Counted from the first letter of the stretch, positions 6,675 to 16,755 are shown. The stretch: 64,000 bases of DNA from Bacteroidota bacterium (GCA_017303975.1 JAFLBG010000001.1:1-64000), one strand, 5' to 3'. Numbers and translations are program-made. Notes: generated by a model from the sequence alone, not told the origin.

Positions 6675-8813
6675 ATGTTTAAAAAAATACTAACGTTAAC
6701 CGGATTTTCTCTGATTGCAGTATCACTTATGCAGGCACAGCCTTGTAGTTCTAGCGAAATGACGAATGAGCTAAAGGCAAAAGACCCACAAATTGAGTTG
6801 TTAGAGAAGCAGCACAGAGAATATGTAGCCGACTATATAGCCAATCACAAAAAAGATGGCTCTGCTAAAATGACAACCCTTTATACAATTCCGGTTGTTT
6901 TTCATATCATTCACAATGGTGGCTCCGAAAATGTTTCGGATGCAATAATTCACCAAGAAATTGCAAAACTTAATAAATATTATAGCAAAACCAATAGCGA
7001 TATAACAGCCGTAATACCTTTTTTTGACACCATTGCAGCAGATTGCCAAATAGAATTTAAATTGGCACAACTGGACCCAGAAGGCAACTGCACAAACGGA
7101 ATTGATAGAATACAATCTCAAAAAACATACGTGGGAGATGATGGAGCAAAATTAAATCCATGGCCAAGAGATAAATATTTGAATATTTGGGTGGTAAATA
7201 AAGTTCGCCAAGTTGCATCCTCTGGGGTTACACTTGGATACGCCTATTTCCCTTCTTCTGTAACCGGCACTAATTTTGTTTTTGATGGTCCAATCGTTTC
7301 GTCTTCTACATTAGGAAACAGCCCAAGCTCTGGAGAGCCAACAACTGTTGCTCACGAAATTGGTCACTATTTAGCTTTGTACCATCCTTGGGGCAGTGGT
7401 GAAGTAGCCACAGCATGTGGAGATGACTTTATATACGATACACCGGAAACAAAAGGCTCATTCAGTACTTGTAACCTGAATTTAGCTTCTTGTAATCCTC
7501 CTATAATTGAAAATGTTCAAAATATAATGGATTACTCTAGTTGCACCAACATGTTTACCAGAGACCAAAAGACTGCGATGCATGCAACCTTAAACAGCCC
7601 AATTGCAGGCAGAAACAACCTGTGGCAACCAGCTAATTTAATTGCAACCGGAGTAAACACTCCAACAGCTGTGTGTGCACCTAAAGCTGACTTTTATTTC
7701 GATTCTCCTACAAATTGTGTGGGTTCTAATGTTATTGTAAAAGACAATTCATATGATTCCCCTGCTACTTCATACAGTTGGAATTTTGCAAACGCAACGC
7801 CAGCTACTGCAACATCAAAAAACGTAACAAATGTTGTATTTAATGGCGCAGGATATCAATACGTTAGCTTAACTAGCTTTAACTCTAGCGGTCAAGACAC
7901 TAAAATTAAGACGGATTTTTATACGTTCCCTTCTCCAGCATTGATTAATACGCTTCAACAAGATTTTGAATACATCTCTTCTTTTAGTGACGATTGGTAT
8001 TTATCTAAGTCGGATAAAATCGCCTCCTATGGTTGGTCTGTGGTTAATTTTGCGGGACGAAACAGTACTTCTAGCGCAAAGTTAAATAGCTATTTTGGTG
8101 TTTCTCAAGTTCCTAGCTACTTTATTACACCTCCGGTAAACATTACAAGCATTTCTAGCCCTAAACTTGAATTTTACTATTCTTGTGCTACCGCAGCTTC
8201 TAATACAAACCTAATGTCAGACAAGTTAATTGTTTATGGATCAACCAATTGTGGAAAATCTTGGACTCCAGTTTATACACAAACAAATTCTGTGGCATTA
8301 GCAAATGCTGGATTTTCTTCTGTAGATTACGCTCCTACATCCACAAGCAACTGGACAAAGGTATCTGTAACAATACCAAATATCTTAAAAACAAATAAAA
8401 CGGTTTTTAAATTTGAATTTACTTCTGCAGGAGGTTCCGGACACGTGTCAAATGTCAATTATGAGTCGGAGTTTGGCTATAGCAACAATATTTATATTGA
8501 TGACATTAACATTGGAACCCCTTTGAGTACTGAAGATGAACTTTCTTCTCTAGTTAACTTCCACTCATTCCCAAACCCTACAGAATCGGGCAATTTTTCG
8601 CTTGTAGTTAATTTGCAAGAAGCAACATCACTTGATGTAACTATAAGCAACAATCTGGGACAAACGGTTTACATGTCAAATTTGGGCCAAAAAACAGTTG
8701 GAACTCACCTGTTTGATATCGATTTGTCTAATAAAGATCTTTCAAATGGCATTTACTTTATCAACCTAAAAACTGAAATGGGTTCTGTTCAACGAAAAAT
8801 TATTTTCAACTAA
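6675..8813 (+). CDS. T9SS-secreted M43-type zinc metalloprotease
   Basis: A 712-residue secreted protein. A signal peptide (MFKKILTLTGFSLIAVSLMQAQ) is followed by a pappalysin-like (M43) catalytic domain with the zinc site HEIGHYLALYH (His227, Glu228, His231, His237) and a downstream Met-turn candidate NIMDYSSC. The usual Gly three residues after the second His is Ala here. A PKD-like segment (near residues 340-420) and a beta-rich domain follow, and the protein ends in a type A T9SS sorting domain (FPNPTESGNFSL, with NGIYFINLKT and a basic end). An open frame extends upstream to 6570, but the signal peptide and the promoter fix the ATG at 6675. Confidence 0.85.
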   Translation: MFKKILTLTGFSLIAVSLMQAQPCSSSEMTNELKAKDPQIELLEKQHREYVADYIANHKKDGSAKMTTLYTIPVVFHIIHNGGSENVSDAIIHQEIAKLNKYYSKTNSDITAVIPFFDTIAADCQIEFKLAQLDPEGNCTNGIDRIQSQKTYVGDDGAKLNPWPRDKYLNIWVVNKVRQVASSGVTLGYAYFPSSVTGTNFVFDGPIVSSSTLGNSPSSGEPTTVAHEIGHYLALYHPWGSGEVATACGDDFIYDTPETKGSFSTCNLNLASCNPPIIENVQNIMDYSSCTNMFTRDQKTAMHATLNSPIAGRNNLWQPANLIATGVNTPTAVCAPKADFYFDSPTNCVGSNVIVKDNSYDSPATSYSWNFANATPATATSKNVTNVVFNGAGYQYVSLTSFNSSGQDTKIKTDFYTFPSPALINTLQQDFEYISSFSDDWYLSKSDKIASYGWSVVNFAGRNSTSSAKLNSYFGVSQVPSYFITPPVNITSISSPKLEFYYSCATAASNTNLMSDKLIVYGSTNCGKSWTPVYTQTNSVALANAGFSSVDYAPTSTSNWTKVSVTIPNILKTNKTVFKFEFTSAGGSGHVSNVNYESEFGYSNNIYIDDINIGTPLSTEDELSSLVNFHSFPNPTESGNFSLVVNLQEATSLDVTISNNLGQTVYMSNLGQKTVGTHLFDIDLSNKDLSNGIYFINLKTEMGSVQRKIIFN

Positions 8814-8832
8814 ATTATAGAAACACGTTTTT

Positions 8833-8867
8833 AAAAAATAGGCACTACAAGAGTGCCTATTTTTTTT
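8833..8867 (+). terminator. Intrinsic terminator after the metalloprotease gene
   Basis: A 14-bp stem (8833-8846 with 8852-8865, core TAGGCACT) has a 5-base loop and is followed by eight T residues. It starts 20 bases after the stop codon. Confidence 0.85.
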
Positions 8868-8921
8868 GTATCACAAATTAATTTTACGGTCATTTTAGTA
8901 CCAATCTATAAGAAAATTATA

Positions 8922-8929
8922 TAGCTTTG
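8922..8929 (+). promoter_or_regulatory. -7 promoter element of the ATP synthase operon
   Basis: TAGCTTTG fits TAnnTTTG exactly and is followed by C, as is common in this phylum. It lies about 20 bases before the atpB start. The -33 box is weak. Confidence 0.55.
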
Positions 8930-8949
8930 CACTGCAATTTTAAAATCCG

Positions 8950-10101
8950 TTGTTTGTGTTAGCAAAAAGAAAATTAGTTTTATTTGTTGCAGTATCATTT
9001 ATACTCTCCTTCACTTTTGTTTCAAAATCCTTTTCAACTTCCGAAACACATTCGGATAGTGTAGTTGTTGATGCTGCCGCTATTGAGGATGAGCCTGTGT
9101 TTGATAAAGAAGAACTATCGCACGAGAAAGGTTTTAATGCAGGAGAATTGATAATGGAACACATTGGAGACGCCTACGATTGGCACTTGTGGGGTCATAC
9201 GGCCATCCCTTTGCCTGTTATTATTTATTCCGACAAGGGTTTAGATGTTTTTTTATCAAGCAAGTTTGAACATGGGCACGCTAGTTACCAAGGCAACTAT
9301 AACTATAAATTAATACACGGACACGTAAAAGTCGTAAACAATGCGGGTGAAGAGGATGCTGAAGCAACTGCAAAGCTTTGGGATATATCAATAACAAAAA
9401 ATGTTCTTGCAATATTTGTTACAATTGGTTTAATGATTTGGATGTTTATTAGCGCTGCTAATATGTATAAGCGCAATCCGGGTCAGGCGCCCAAAGGTAT
9501 TCAATCTCTATTAGAGCCTCTTATTGTTTTTGTGCGAGACGAGGTTGCAAAATCAGCCATTGGAGAGAAAAAATACGAGCGCTTTCTTCCATTTTTGCTT
9601 ACCGTTTTCTTCTTTATATGGATTAGTAATTTATTGGGATTAATTCCACTTGTTGGTGGTGCTAATGTTACCGGAAATATTGCCGTTGCGCTTGTTTTAG
9701 CAGCAATGGTTTTTTTGATTACAATTATAAACGGAAATGCCCACTACTGGAAACACACATTAGCAATGCCTGGGGTTCCTGTTGGTGTTTTGTTTATTTT
9801 AACACCAATTGAGATTATAAGTTTGTTTTTGAAACCCTTTGTTTTAATGATACGACTTTTTGCCAACATCATGGCGGGCCATATCATTGCATTGTCTTTC
9901 TTTAGTTTGATATTTATTTTTGCAGAGATGAACGTTGCTCTTGGATTTGGGGTTTCTTTGCTTTCTATTGCATTTACTGTTTTTATGGGATTCTTGGAAT
10001 TGTTGGTTGCTTTTTTACAAGCGTACGTATTTACGTTGCTTACGGCAATGTATTTTGGTTCCGCTGTTGAAGAGGGTCACCATGCAGAAGAGCATCATTA
10101 A
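8950..10101 (+). CDS. atpB: F0F1 ATP synthase subunit a
   Basis: A 383-residue proton-channel subunit. The N terminus is a signal-like hydrophobic segment followed by a roughly 110-residue periplasmic stretch, longer than in E. coli but usual in Bacteroidota. The channel region has several membrane segments, with the essential arginine in LMIRLFANIMAGH (Arg302) and the C-terminal helix ending in a His-rich EEGHHAEEHH tail. There is no ATG at the start: TTG at 8950 or GTG at 8956 must be used, both just downstream of the promoter. It is the first gene of atpBEFHAG. Confidence 0.95.
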   Translation: MFVLAKRKLVLFVAVSFILSFTFVSKSFSTSETHSDSVVVDAAAIEDEPVFDKEELSHEKGFNAGELIMEHIGDAYDWHLWGHTAIPLPVIIYSDKGLDVFLSSKFEHGHASYQGNYNYKLIHGHVKVVNNAGEEDAEATAKLWDISITKNVLAIFVTIGLMIWMFISAANMYKRNPGQAPKGIQSLLEPLIVFVRDEVAKSAIGEKKYERFLPFLLTVFFFIWISNLLGLIPLVGGANVTGNIAVALVLAAMVFLITIINGNAHYWKHTLAMPGVPVGVLFILTPIEIISLFLKPFVLMIRLFANIMAGHIIALSFFSLIFIFAEMNVALGFGVSLLSIAFTVFMGFLELLVAFLQAYVFTLLTAMYFGSAVEEGHHAEEHH

Positions 10102-10150
10102 GAAACCCGCTGTAATCTCCGATAGCGGTTTTAAAATCGGAGAATAATAA

Positions 10151-10417
<267 letters not shown>

Positions 10418-10429
10418 TCAACATCTTTT

Positions 10430-10462
10430 AAATGCTTTGCAACGGTTGGTTGCAAAGCATTT
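10430..10462 (+). promoter_or_regulatory. Intercistronic hairpin between atpE and atpF
   Basis: A perfect 13-bp stem (AAATGCTTTGCAA, 10430-10442, with its complement 10450-10462) has a 7-base loop. No long T tract follows, so a partial terminator or an RNA-stabilising/processing structure is more likely than full termination. The role is inferred. Position and symmetry are seen. Confidence 0.6.
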
Positions 10463-10502
10463 ATTTAAAATTAAAAAGATTAAATAGGTAAATAATTAAT
10501 AT

Positions 10503-10997
10503 ATGGAATTAGTAAAACCCGCATTTGGACTCGTTTTTTGGATGTGTATTTCTTTTGGGATCATCTTTTTTATTCTTAAAAAGTTTGCCTGGGGTCCAAT
10601 TTTAACAATGCTTAAAGAGCGCGAAACATCTATTCAAAATGCATTAGATTCGGCTAAAAAAGCAAAAGAAGAAATGTTGGCATTGCAATCTAACAACGAG
10701 CGCATTGTAAACGAAGCAAAAGCAGAAAGAGATAAATTAATGAAAGAAGCTCGCGAAATAAAAGATGCTATAATTTCGGAAGCAAAAAGCACAGCAAGCA
10801 AAGAGGCAGACAAACTATTAGCAATTGCAAGAGAAAACATCCAAAACGAAAAAATGGCTGCTATTACAGAGCTTAAAAATCAAGTAGCAAAGCTATCTAT
10901 CGAAATAGCAGAAAAAATATTGAGAGAAGAATTGTCTTCTGCCGAAAAGCAAAAAGCTATTATCAATAATTCATTACAAGAAGTTAATTTAAACTAA
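10503..10997 (+). CDS. atpF: F0F1 ATP synthase subunit b
   Basis: A 164-residue peripheral stalk subunit with one N-terminal membrane helix (GLVFWMCISFGIIFFIL, about residues 9-25), a short turn with KFAWGPI, and a long charged helix rich in Lys, Glu and Ala that forms the right-handed coiled coil. Length and order (after atpE, 11 bases before atpH) are typical. Confidence 0.95.
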   Translation: MELVKPAFGLVFWMCISFGIIFFILKKFAWGPILTMLKERETSIQNALDSAKKAKEEMLALQSNNERIVNEAKAERDKLMKEAREIKDAIISEAKSTASKEADKLLAIARENIQNEKMAAITELKNQVAKLSIEIAEKILREELSSAEKQKAIINNSLQEVNLN

Positions 10998-11008
10998 CTT
11001 ATATTTCT

Positions 11009-11566
11009 ATGAAAGGAACAAGGGTTGCAACACGTTATGCAAAATCTCTTTTAAAGTTATCGACCGAAAGAGGAGAGCTAGAGCGTGTATTTGCCGACAT
11101 GCAACTTATTTACAATACACACACCGGGAGTAAAGACTTGGAGCTTTTTCTAAAAAGCCCCATTATTAAATCAGACAAGAAGGATGCTGTGTTGGGTGAA
11201 ATATTTGGCGATAAAATAAGTAAAATAACAAAAGAGTTTATAGAAATAATTGTTCGCAAAAAAAGAGAAGAGCATTTGGGTATTATTGCCGAAAGCTTCG
11301 TAAATCAATACAGAGAACAAAAGAAAATCTTAACAGCTGTGGTAACTACCGCTATTGGATTAGACGATTCTATACGAACAAAAGTACTCGAACTCATTAA
11401 AAAATCAGCCAAAGGCGAAGTTGAAATACAAGAACATGTTGACAAAGATATTATAGGTGGATTTGTATTGCGAGTTGGGGATAAACAAATAGATGCAAGT
11501 ATTGCACGCAAATTAAAACAACTTGCAAGTAATTTTTCAGACAACCCTTACGTAAAAGAATTTTAG
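11009..11566 (+). CDS. atpH: F0F1 ATP synthase subunit delta
   Basis: A 185-residue subunit joining the peripheral stalk to F1. It begins with the typical RVATRYAKSLLKLS and has the C-terminal signature DKDIIGGFVLRVGDKQIDASIARKLKQL. It follows atpF closely and precedes atpA by 46 bases. Confidence 0.95.
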   Translation: MKGTRVATRYAKSLLKLSTERGELERVFADMQLIYNTHTGSKDLELFLKSPIIKSDKKDAVLGEIFGDKISKITKEFIEIIVRKKREEHLGIIAESFVNQYREQKKILTAVVTTAIGLDDSIRTKVLELIKKSAKGEVEIQEHVDKDIIGGFVLRVGDKQIDASIARKLKQLASNFSDNPYVKEF

Positions 11567-11612
11567 AAAACAGAAATAAAAAACAGAATTTAACTTTTAA
11601 ATTATAGTATAT

Positions 11613-13196
11613 ATGGCCGAAGTAAAACCAGCAGAAGTTTCTGCAATTTTAAGACAACAATTATCCGGTTTTAAAACCGAATCTCAACTAGAAGAAGTTG
11701 GATCTGTATTGCAAGTGGGTGACGGTATTGCTCGCATCTACGGTTTATCCAAAGTACAATCGGGCGAGCTTATTGAGTTTGAAAATGGCTTAAAAGGTAT
11801 TGTATTAAACTTGGAAGAAGACAACGTAGGAGCTGTATTACTAGGCTCTTCCGGAGATATTAAAGAAGGTTCGGTTGCAAAAAGAACCGGGAAAATTGCC
11901 TCTATAAAAGTTGGTGAGGGAGTGTTGGGTCGTGTGGTAGATACATTAGGAAATACCATAGACGGTAAGGGTCCAATCAAAGGCGAAACTTTTGAAATGC
12001 CATTAGAAAGAAAAGCTCCGGGTGTAATTTTCCGTCAACCGGTAAACGAACCGCTACAAACAGGTATAAAAGCTATTGACGCCATGATTCCTATTGGTAG
12101 AGGACAACGTGAGTTGATTATTGGAGATAGACAAACCGGTAAAACAGCTGTTGCTATTGATGCTATCATCAATCAAAAAGAATTTTATGAAAAAGGAGAA
12201 CCGGTATATTGTATATATGTAGCAATTGGTCAAAAAGGTTCTACGGTTGCAGGAATTGTGCGTGTATTAGAAGAAAACGGAGCATTGCCTTATACGGTAG
12301 TTGTTTCCGCATCTGCATCAGATCCTGCACCAATGCAGTTCTTTGCACCAATGGCAGGAGCAGCAATTGGCGAGTACTTTAGAGATACCGGTCGTCCTGC
12401 ATTAGTTGTGTATGATGATTTATCTAAACAAGCGGTGGCATACAGAGAGGTTTCTCTTTTATTAAGAAGACCTCCGGGGCGTGAAGCGTATCCGGGTGAT
12501 GTGTTTTACTTACACTCCCGTTTATTAGAGAGAGCCGCAAAAGTAAATGCGTCTGATGATATTGCAAAAAACATGAACGACTTGCCAGAATCGCTTAAAA
12601 ACAAAGTAAAGGGTGGAGGCTCACTTACAGCCCTTCCTATCATTGAAACACAAGCCGGTGACGTTTCTGCATATATTCCAACAAACGTAATTTCGATTAC
12701 AGATGGACAAATTTTCTTGGAGTCTAACTTGTTTAACTCCGGTGTTCGTCCTGCTATTAACGTAGGTATTTCGGTATCTCGTGTAGGTGGAAATGCACAA
12801 ATTAAATCGATGAAAAAAGTTGCTGGTACATTAAAGCTAGACCAAGCACAGTATAGAGAGTTAGAGGCGTTTGCTAAATTTGGTTCTGATTTAGATGCTG
12901 CCACAAAATCTGTATTGGATAAAGGTGCGCGTAACGTAGAAATATTGAAACAAGGACAATTTTCTCCACTACGTGTAGAGCAACAAGTTGCTATTGTTTA
13001 TTGTGGATCAAAAGGATTGTTGCGCGATGTTCCGGTAAATAAGGTGCGAGAATTTGAAGCGGAGTTTTTGCAGTTTTTAGAAGTAAAACACAAAAACGTT
13101 TTAGATGGTTTGAAAGCAGGAAAGCTAGACGATGCAATTACTGGCGTATTGGAGAGCGTTGCGAAAGATCTATCAAAAAAATATAAGACAAACTAA
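11613..13196 (+). CDS. atpA: F0F1 ATP synthase subunit alpha
   Basis: A 527-residue nucleotide-binding F1 subunit. The Walker A motif GDRQTGKTA is at 171-179, the conserved [13 protein letters not shown] precedes it, and VSRVGGNAQ near residue 390 carries the arginine that reaches the catalytic site of beta. Length matches the family (about 525). The catalytic beta and epsilon genes (atpD, atpC) are not in the window, as is usual for Bacteroidota, where they form a separate locus. Confidence 0.98.
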   Translation: MAEVKPAEVSAILRQQLSGFKTESQLEEVGSVLQVGDGIARIYGLSKVQSGELIEFENGLKGIVLNLEEDNVGAVLLGSSGDIKEGSVAKRTGKIASIKVGEGVLGRVVDTLGNTIDGKGPIKGETFEMPLERKAPGVIFRQPVNEPLQTGIKAIDAMIPIGRGQRELIIGDRQTGKTAVAIDAIINQKEFYEKGEPVYCIYVAIGQKGSTVAGIVRVLEENGALPYTVVVSASASDPAPMQFFAPMAGAAIGEYFRDTGRPALVVYDDLSKQAVAYREVSLLLRRPPGREAYPGDVFYLHSRLLERAAKVNASDDIAKNMNDLPESLKNKVKGGGSLTALPIIETQAGDVSAYIPTNVISITDGQIFLESNLFNSGVRPAINVGISVSRVGGNAQIKSMKKVAGTLKLDQAQYRELEAFAKFGSDLDAATKSVLDKGARNVEILKQGQFSPLRVEQQVAIVYCGSKGLLRDVPVNKVREFEAEFLQFLEVKHKNVLDGLKAGKLDDAITGVLESVAKDLSKKYKTN

Positions 13197-13210
13197 GAAT
13201 GTAGAATTGA

Positions 13211-13251
13211 GAATTAAAAAGTAGAGAAAACAAACTCTTACTTTTTAATTC
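13211..13251 (+). promoter_or_regulatory. Intercistronic hairpin between atpA and atpG
   Basis: An A/T-rich 13-bp inverted repeat (GAATTAAAAAGTA, 13211-13223, with its complement 13239-13251) is extended inward by GAG/CTC. It fills the 76-base atpA-atpG gap. A second partial copy of the same AATTAAAAATTAGG-type sequence follows it. It may stabilise or process the mRNA. Function is inferred. Confidence 0.45.
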
Positions 13252-13272
13252 CTAATTTTTAATTTAGGTAAT

Positions 13273-14154
13273 ATGCCAAACTTAAAAGAAGTACGAAATA
13301 GAATAGTATCAGTAAGCTCTACACAGCAGATTACGAGTGCCATGAAAATGGTGTCGGCCGCTAAACTAAAAAGAGCACAAGATGCAATTATAAAAATGCG
13401 TCCGTATGCTTCTAAATTAAGAGAAGTATTAGAAAACTTAAGTGCGGGCCTAGATGCGTCCGATAGTGCATATTCTAAGCAAACAGAAGCAAAAAACGTG
13501 CTGTTGGTTGTTATTACCTCGAACAGAGGATTGGCGGGTGCTTTCAATGCAAACATTATTAAAAAAGCAAATCAGACAATAAAATACCAATACAAAAATG
13601 CACAAGTTGATGTGTTATGCATTGGTAAAAAAGGGTTTGATTTTTATAAAAAAACTGACCGTAAATTTTTTGCGGACGATTATACAGGAAGCAACAATTC
13701 TCTTTTTGATAAACTAAACTACAATTCTGTTGCGCCTTTGGCAGAAGCTGTAATGCAGGCCTTTTTATCAGGTAAATACGACAAAGTTGATATCGTGTAC
13801 AATCAGTTTAAAAATGCTGCGGTTCAACATGCTTCCACAGAGCCATTTTTACCGGTTTCTCCCAATACCACATCTTCGTCTAAAACAAAGAAGATGGAGT
13901 ATATATTTGAGCCGAATAAAGAAGAAATTATAAAAGATTTAATACCGCTTTCATTAAAAACACAATTTTATAAGGCACTGCTTGATTCTAGTGCTTCGGA
14001 GCACGGTGCTCGTATGACTGCAATGCACAAAGCAACCGACAACGCAAAAGATTTAATTAAGCAATTAAAACTTACCTACAACAAAGCCCGTCAGGCAAAC
14101 ATTACAAAAGAGATTTTGGAAATTGTTGGTGGTGCAGAAGCGTTGAACGGATAA
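13273..14154 (+). CDS. atpG: F0F1 ATP synthase subunit gamma
   Basis: A 293-residue central shaft subunit. The N-terminal coil MPNLKEVRNRIVSVSSTQQITSAMKMVSAAKLKRAQ and the C-terminal helix SEHGARMTAMHKATDNAKDLI with NKARQANITKEILEIVGGA are the family hallmarks that form the rotating coiled coil. It is the last gene of the operon and is followed by a probable terminator. Confidence 0.97.
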   Translation: MPNLKEVRNRIVSVSSTQQITSAMKMVSAAKLKRAQDAIIKMRPYASKLREVLENLSAGLDASDSAYSKQTEAKNVLLVVITSNRGLAGAFNANIIKKANQTIKYQYKNAQVDVLCIGKKGFDFYKKTDRKFFADDYTGSNNSLFDKLNYNSVAPLAEAVMQAFLSGKYDKVDIVYNQFKNAAVQHASTEPFLPVSPNTTSSSKTKKMEYIFEPNKEEIIKDLIPLSLKTQFYKALLDSSASEHGARMTAMHKATDNAKDLIKQLKLTYNKARQANITKEILEIVGGAEALNG

Positions 14155-14193
14155 GCGTTTATATAACACGTATTATATCGCTTCGTTTTTATT
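14153..14193 (+). terminator. Probable terminator of the ATP synthase operon
   Basis: Stem segments AAGCG (14153-14157) with CGCTT (14179-14183) and ATATAA (14161-14166) with TTATAT (14173-14178) are followed by CGTTTTTATT. The stem has an internal bulge and starts at the stop codon of atpG, so confidence is moderate. Confidence 0.45.
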
Positions 14194-14264
14194 AATTTTT
14201 TTGCTGTGTGCTATAAGGTGCTCTATCTGTTATTTATAATCAACATCCAAAACACTTGCAACGA

Positions 14265-15017
14265 ATGATACTATTAAAGAGGGTTATTTGTGTAATTGTT
14301 TTGTTATTTACCCTTACGACAAACGCACAAATAAAAAAACTTAAAACCAACACACCTATGAATACTTCGGACAAAAAAATTAGAGTTGAAATTTGGAGCG
14401 ATGTGTTGTGTCCATTTTGTTATATAGGCAAACGAAAATTTGAAAATGCACTACAACAGTTTAAACAAAAAGATAGTGTTATTGTTGAATGGAAAAGTTA
14501 CCAATTAGACCCGGAATTTGTTTCCGGAGATGCAAAATCGTACGTTGATTATTTAGCAACCAGAAAAGGGTTTTCGCTGCAACAAGTTAACCAAATGTTT
14601 GGGAATGTAACCGAAATGGCTCAATCAGTAGGCTTAAATTATCGGTTTGATAATGCTATTGTTGCTAACTCGCACAAAGCGCATCAGTTGACACATCTAG
14701 CTAAGAAACACCGCAAAGAATCAGAAATAGAAGAAGCGCTTTTTTCGGCACATTTTATTGAAGGAAAAGATATTGGAAACGAGGATATCTTAATTGCTAT
14801 TGCCAAATCTAGTGGAATAGATGAGCAAGAAGCAAAAACAGCTCTACAATCTAATCTTTACGCCAACGATGTAGCAAAAGATATAGAAGAAGCTACAAAG
14901 CTTGGTGTGCAAGGCGTTCCCTTTTTTGTATTTAATAGAACGTACGCTGTTTCCGGTGCACAGGATAGCAATGTTTTTTTAAAAACACTTGAAAAGGTTG
15001 CTACAGAACTAAAGTAA
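14265..15017 (+). CDS. DsbA/FrnE-family thiol oxidoreductase with signal peptide
   Basis: A 250-residue protein of the FrnE branch of the DsbA superfamily (2-hydroxychromene-2-carboxylate isomerase-like). The active-site motif is CPFC (Cys49-Cys52) in VEIWSDVLCPFCYIGKRKFE, with the helical insert and the C-terminal GVQGVPFFVFN cis-Pro loop. Most FrnE proteins are cytoplasmic and start just before this motif. Here a hydrophobic leader (VICVIVLLFTLTTNAQ) precedes it, which suggests export. ATG at 14265 is chosen over TTG at 14256. A third ATG (MNTSDKK) would give the leaderless form. Substrate unknown. Confidence 0.8.
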   Translation: MILLKRVICVIVLLFTLTTNAQIKKLKTNTPMNTSDKKIRVEIWSDVLCPFCYIGKRKFENALQQFKQKDSVIVEWKSYQLDPEFVSGDAKSYVDYLATRKGFSLQQVNQMFGNVTEMAQSVGLNYRFDNAIVANSHKAHQLTHLAKKHRKESEIEEALFSAHFIEGKDIGNEDILIAIAKSSGIDEQEAKTALQSNLYANDVAKDIEEATKLGVQGVPFFVFNRTYAVSGAQDSNVFLKTLEKVATELK

Positions 15018-15033
15018 ACTACCAACGAGTATC

Positions 15034-15744
15034 CTACAAATGCTCGCTTACAATATCGTTTAAGCCCTTTATTTTTTTGGTAAAAACAAATTTGCCTTTT
15101 GTAAAATTGTTTACCGGCCAACCATTCCAAATAGTATAGTTTCCTTGGGAGTCTTTGTAGTTATACAATGCATTTGTATTCTCATTAAACTCCCAAATCA
15201 TTGTAGTAGCCGATTTAATTGGGTCTGTAACATCTTCCTCTATTTGTTCAGGAAACACAACAGATACATTTGTAAATTTATGGTAGATAGTTTGCTGCAA
15301 CCAACCATTGCCCACACCAAAAATGGTAAGTATATCAGAAAGACCACCCGCAATTGCAGTTGCTTGTAATTTAAACTCTACGGTAAATACGTCTGTTACG
15401 CCTTCTCCCACAAAAAACTCTCCGGTATTAAAACGCAGATTAGCATAATCAAAAACTTGATTCATCTTTCCGGAAGCCTGCGACCAATTGGTATTTCCAT
15501 AAACCAGTCGTGTTGCTAATGGAGCTTGTGTTCCCAACATGCCATTGTCGTCTGTTAGTTGTATGGCGGTAACAGGAAAAGAAATCTGTGAAAGGATATC
15601 GTTTCCAGCTGCATCATAAGCTTCTGTAAGCTCCCAATTTCCCTGCATTAGTATTTTTGTTGCGGTAGATTCTTTTGCACAGCTAGTAAATAGTGTAGCT
15701 AAAACTGCTAAAAGAAAGATGTTTCTAAATAAAATCTTTATCAT
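15034..15744 (-). CDS. Hypothetical lipoprotein
   Basis: A 236-residue protein with a lipoprotein signal (NIFLLAVLATLFTSCAKE). The mature part begins with an MQGNWELTEAYDAAGND segment that resembles the start of lipocalin-like/DUF4923-type beta barrels of Bacteroidota lipoproteins. The rest has strand-like repeats (FKLQATAIAGG, TTMIWEFNENTNALYNYKDSQG) and no catalytic motif. It is convergent with the DsbA-like gene with 16 bases between stops. Function unknown. Confidence 0.55.
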   Translation of the reverse strand: MIKILFRNIFLLAVLATLFTSCAKESTATKILMQGNWELTEAYDAAGNDILSQISFPVTAIQLTDDNGMLGTQAPLATRLVYGNTNWSQASGKMNQVFDYANLRFNTGEFFVGEGVTDVFTVEFKLQATAIAGGLSDILTIFGVGNGWLQQTIYHKFTNVSVVFPEQIEEDVTDPIKSATTMIWEFNENTNALYNYKDSQGNYTIWNGWPVNNFTKGKFVFTKKIKGLNDIVSEHL

Positions 15745-15903
15745 ATAAGTGGTCTTAATCGTTACTAAATATAAAAATATCTTGTGTATAAAATAATTTA
15801 TATTGCTAAAACAACAAGTGTGCCAAAAACCTAGTCGCTCTTTTTTTTGTTTTTATTGTGTTTTTTGTTACATTCATCATACGTTTAATTAAAAACCATC
15901 GTA

Positions 15904-16755
15904 ATGAAAACCGAATTAAAAAACAAATTGAAGAATTACGCAAAAGGTGCAGCGGCACTTTCGTTAGTTTCAAATATTGTGGATGCGCAAGCTGTATATA
16001 CAGATATTATACCTGATTACGTTGGTAAAAACCACTTGGATAATTACCAGCTAGATTTGAATAACGATGCAATTAAAGACTATAAATTGAATTTATTTAA
16101 GTTGTCTTATGGCTCTTCTGTATATAAAATGACTTATATTGAACCATTAGACACCAATAATATGTTTAACGGAACTGGCAGTTCTAGCTTCTATTTACCT
16201 ACTGCCAACAACTCAGGAGTTGTAATTGACAATTCTTTAAGCTGGACAAAGGGAAATATAAGCTCTGCTTCATACAATTTATTAGCTTTAAAGGTAACCA
16301 GTAGTAGTGGTGGTGGTGTTTTAGGAGACTGGGTTGGTAAGTCTGATAAATACTTGGGCTTTAAATTTAAAATAGGTGCAAATTACCATTATGGCTGGGC
16401 AAGATTAGATGTTTCTTTGGGTGTAGATTCTTTTAAAGTAAAAGATTACGCATACAATGCAACACCGAATACACCGCTTACAACCGGACTTGCTTCTGGT
16501 GTTTCAACCAATGTAAATAACAACAAAGCACGTATTGCATTAAACGAAAACACACTAGTAATTACCTACAAAGAAGCAACTCTTCCGGAAAACACGTTCT
16601 ATTCTATTACTGATATGAAAGGATCTGTTATTCGCAGAGAACGTATGATTAATAAGAAAGAACAAGTAGATGTATCTGAATTAAACCAGGGCGTATATGT
16701 TGTTTCTATAGAATCAAACGAATACAACCAACACCAAAAAGTGTTTAAGAAATAA
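15904..16755 (+). CDS. Secreted protein with T9SS-type C-terminal domain
   Basis: A 283-residue protein with an N-terminal MKTELKNKLKNYAKGAAALSL segment leading to a cleavage site near AQA. The central part has beta-rich repeats with a NYHYGWARLDVSL strand, a motif seen in several Bacteroidota secreted proteins of unknown function. The C terminus (ISDMKGSVIRRERMINKKEQVDVSELNQGVYVVSIES, in shortened form) matches type A T9SS sorting domains. It is flanked by a terminator at 16775. Function unknown. Confidence 0.6.
   Translation: MKTELKNKLKNYAKGAAALSLVSNIVDAQAVYTDIIPDYVGKNHLDNYQLDLNNDAIKDYKLNLFKLSYGSSVYKMTYIEPLDTNNMFNGTGSSSFYLPTANNSGVVIDNSLSWTKGNISSASYNLLALKVTSSSGGGVLGDWVGKSDKYLGFKFKIGANYHYGWARLDVSLGVDSFKVKDYAYNATPNTPLTTGLASGVSTNVNNNKARIALNENTLVITYKEATLPENTFYSITDMKGSVIRRERMINKKEQVDVSELNQGVYVVSIESNEYNQHQKVFKK

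Noticed and set aside
8940-9164. 74-codon minus-strand frame antiparallel to atpB start
   Set aside because: It is fully contained in the atpB N-terminal region and has a serine/threonine-rich composition typical of an antisense shadow.
12506-12904. 132-codon minus-strand frame over atpA
   Set aside because: It lies entirely inside atpA and lacks any motif or start context.
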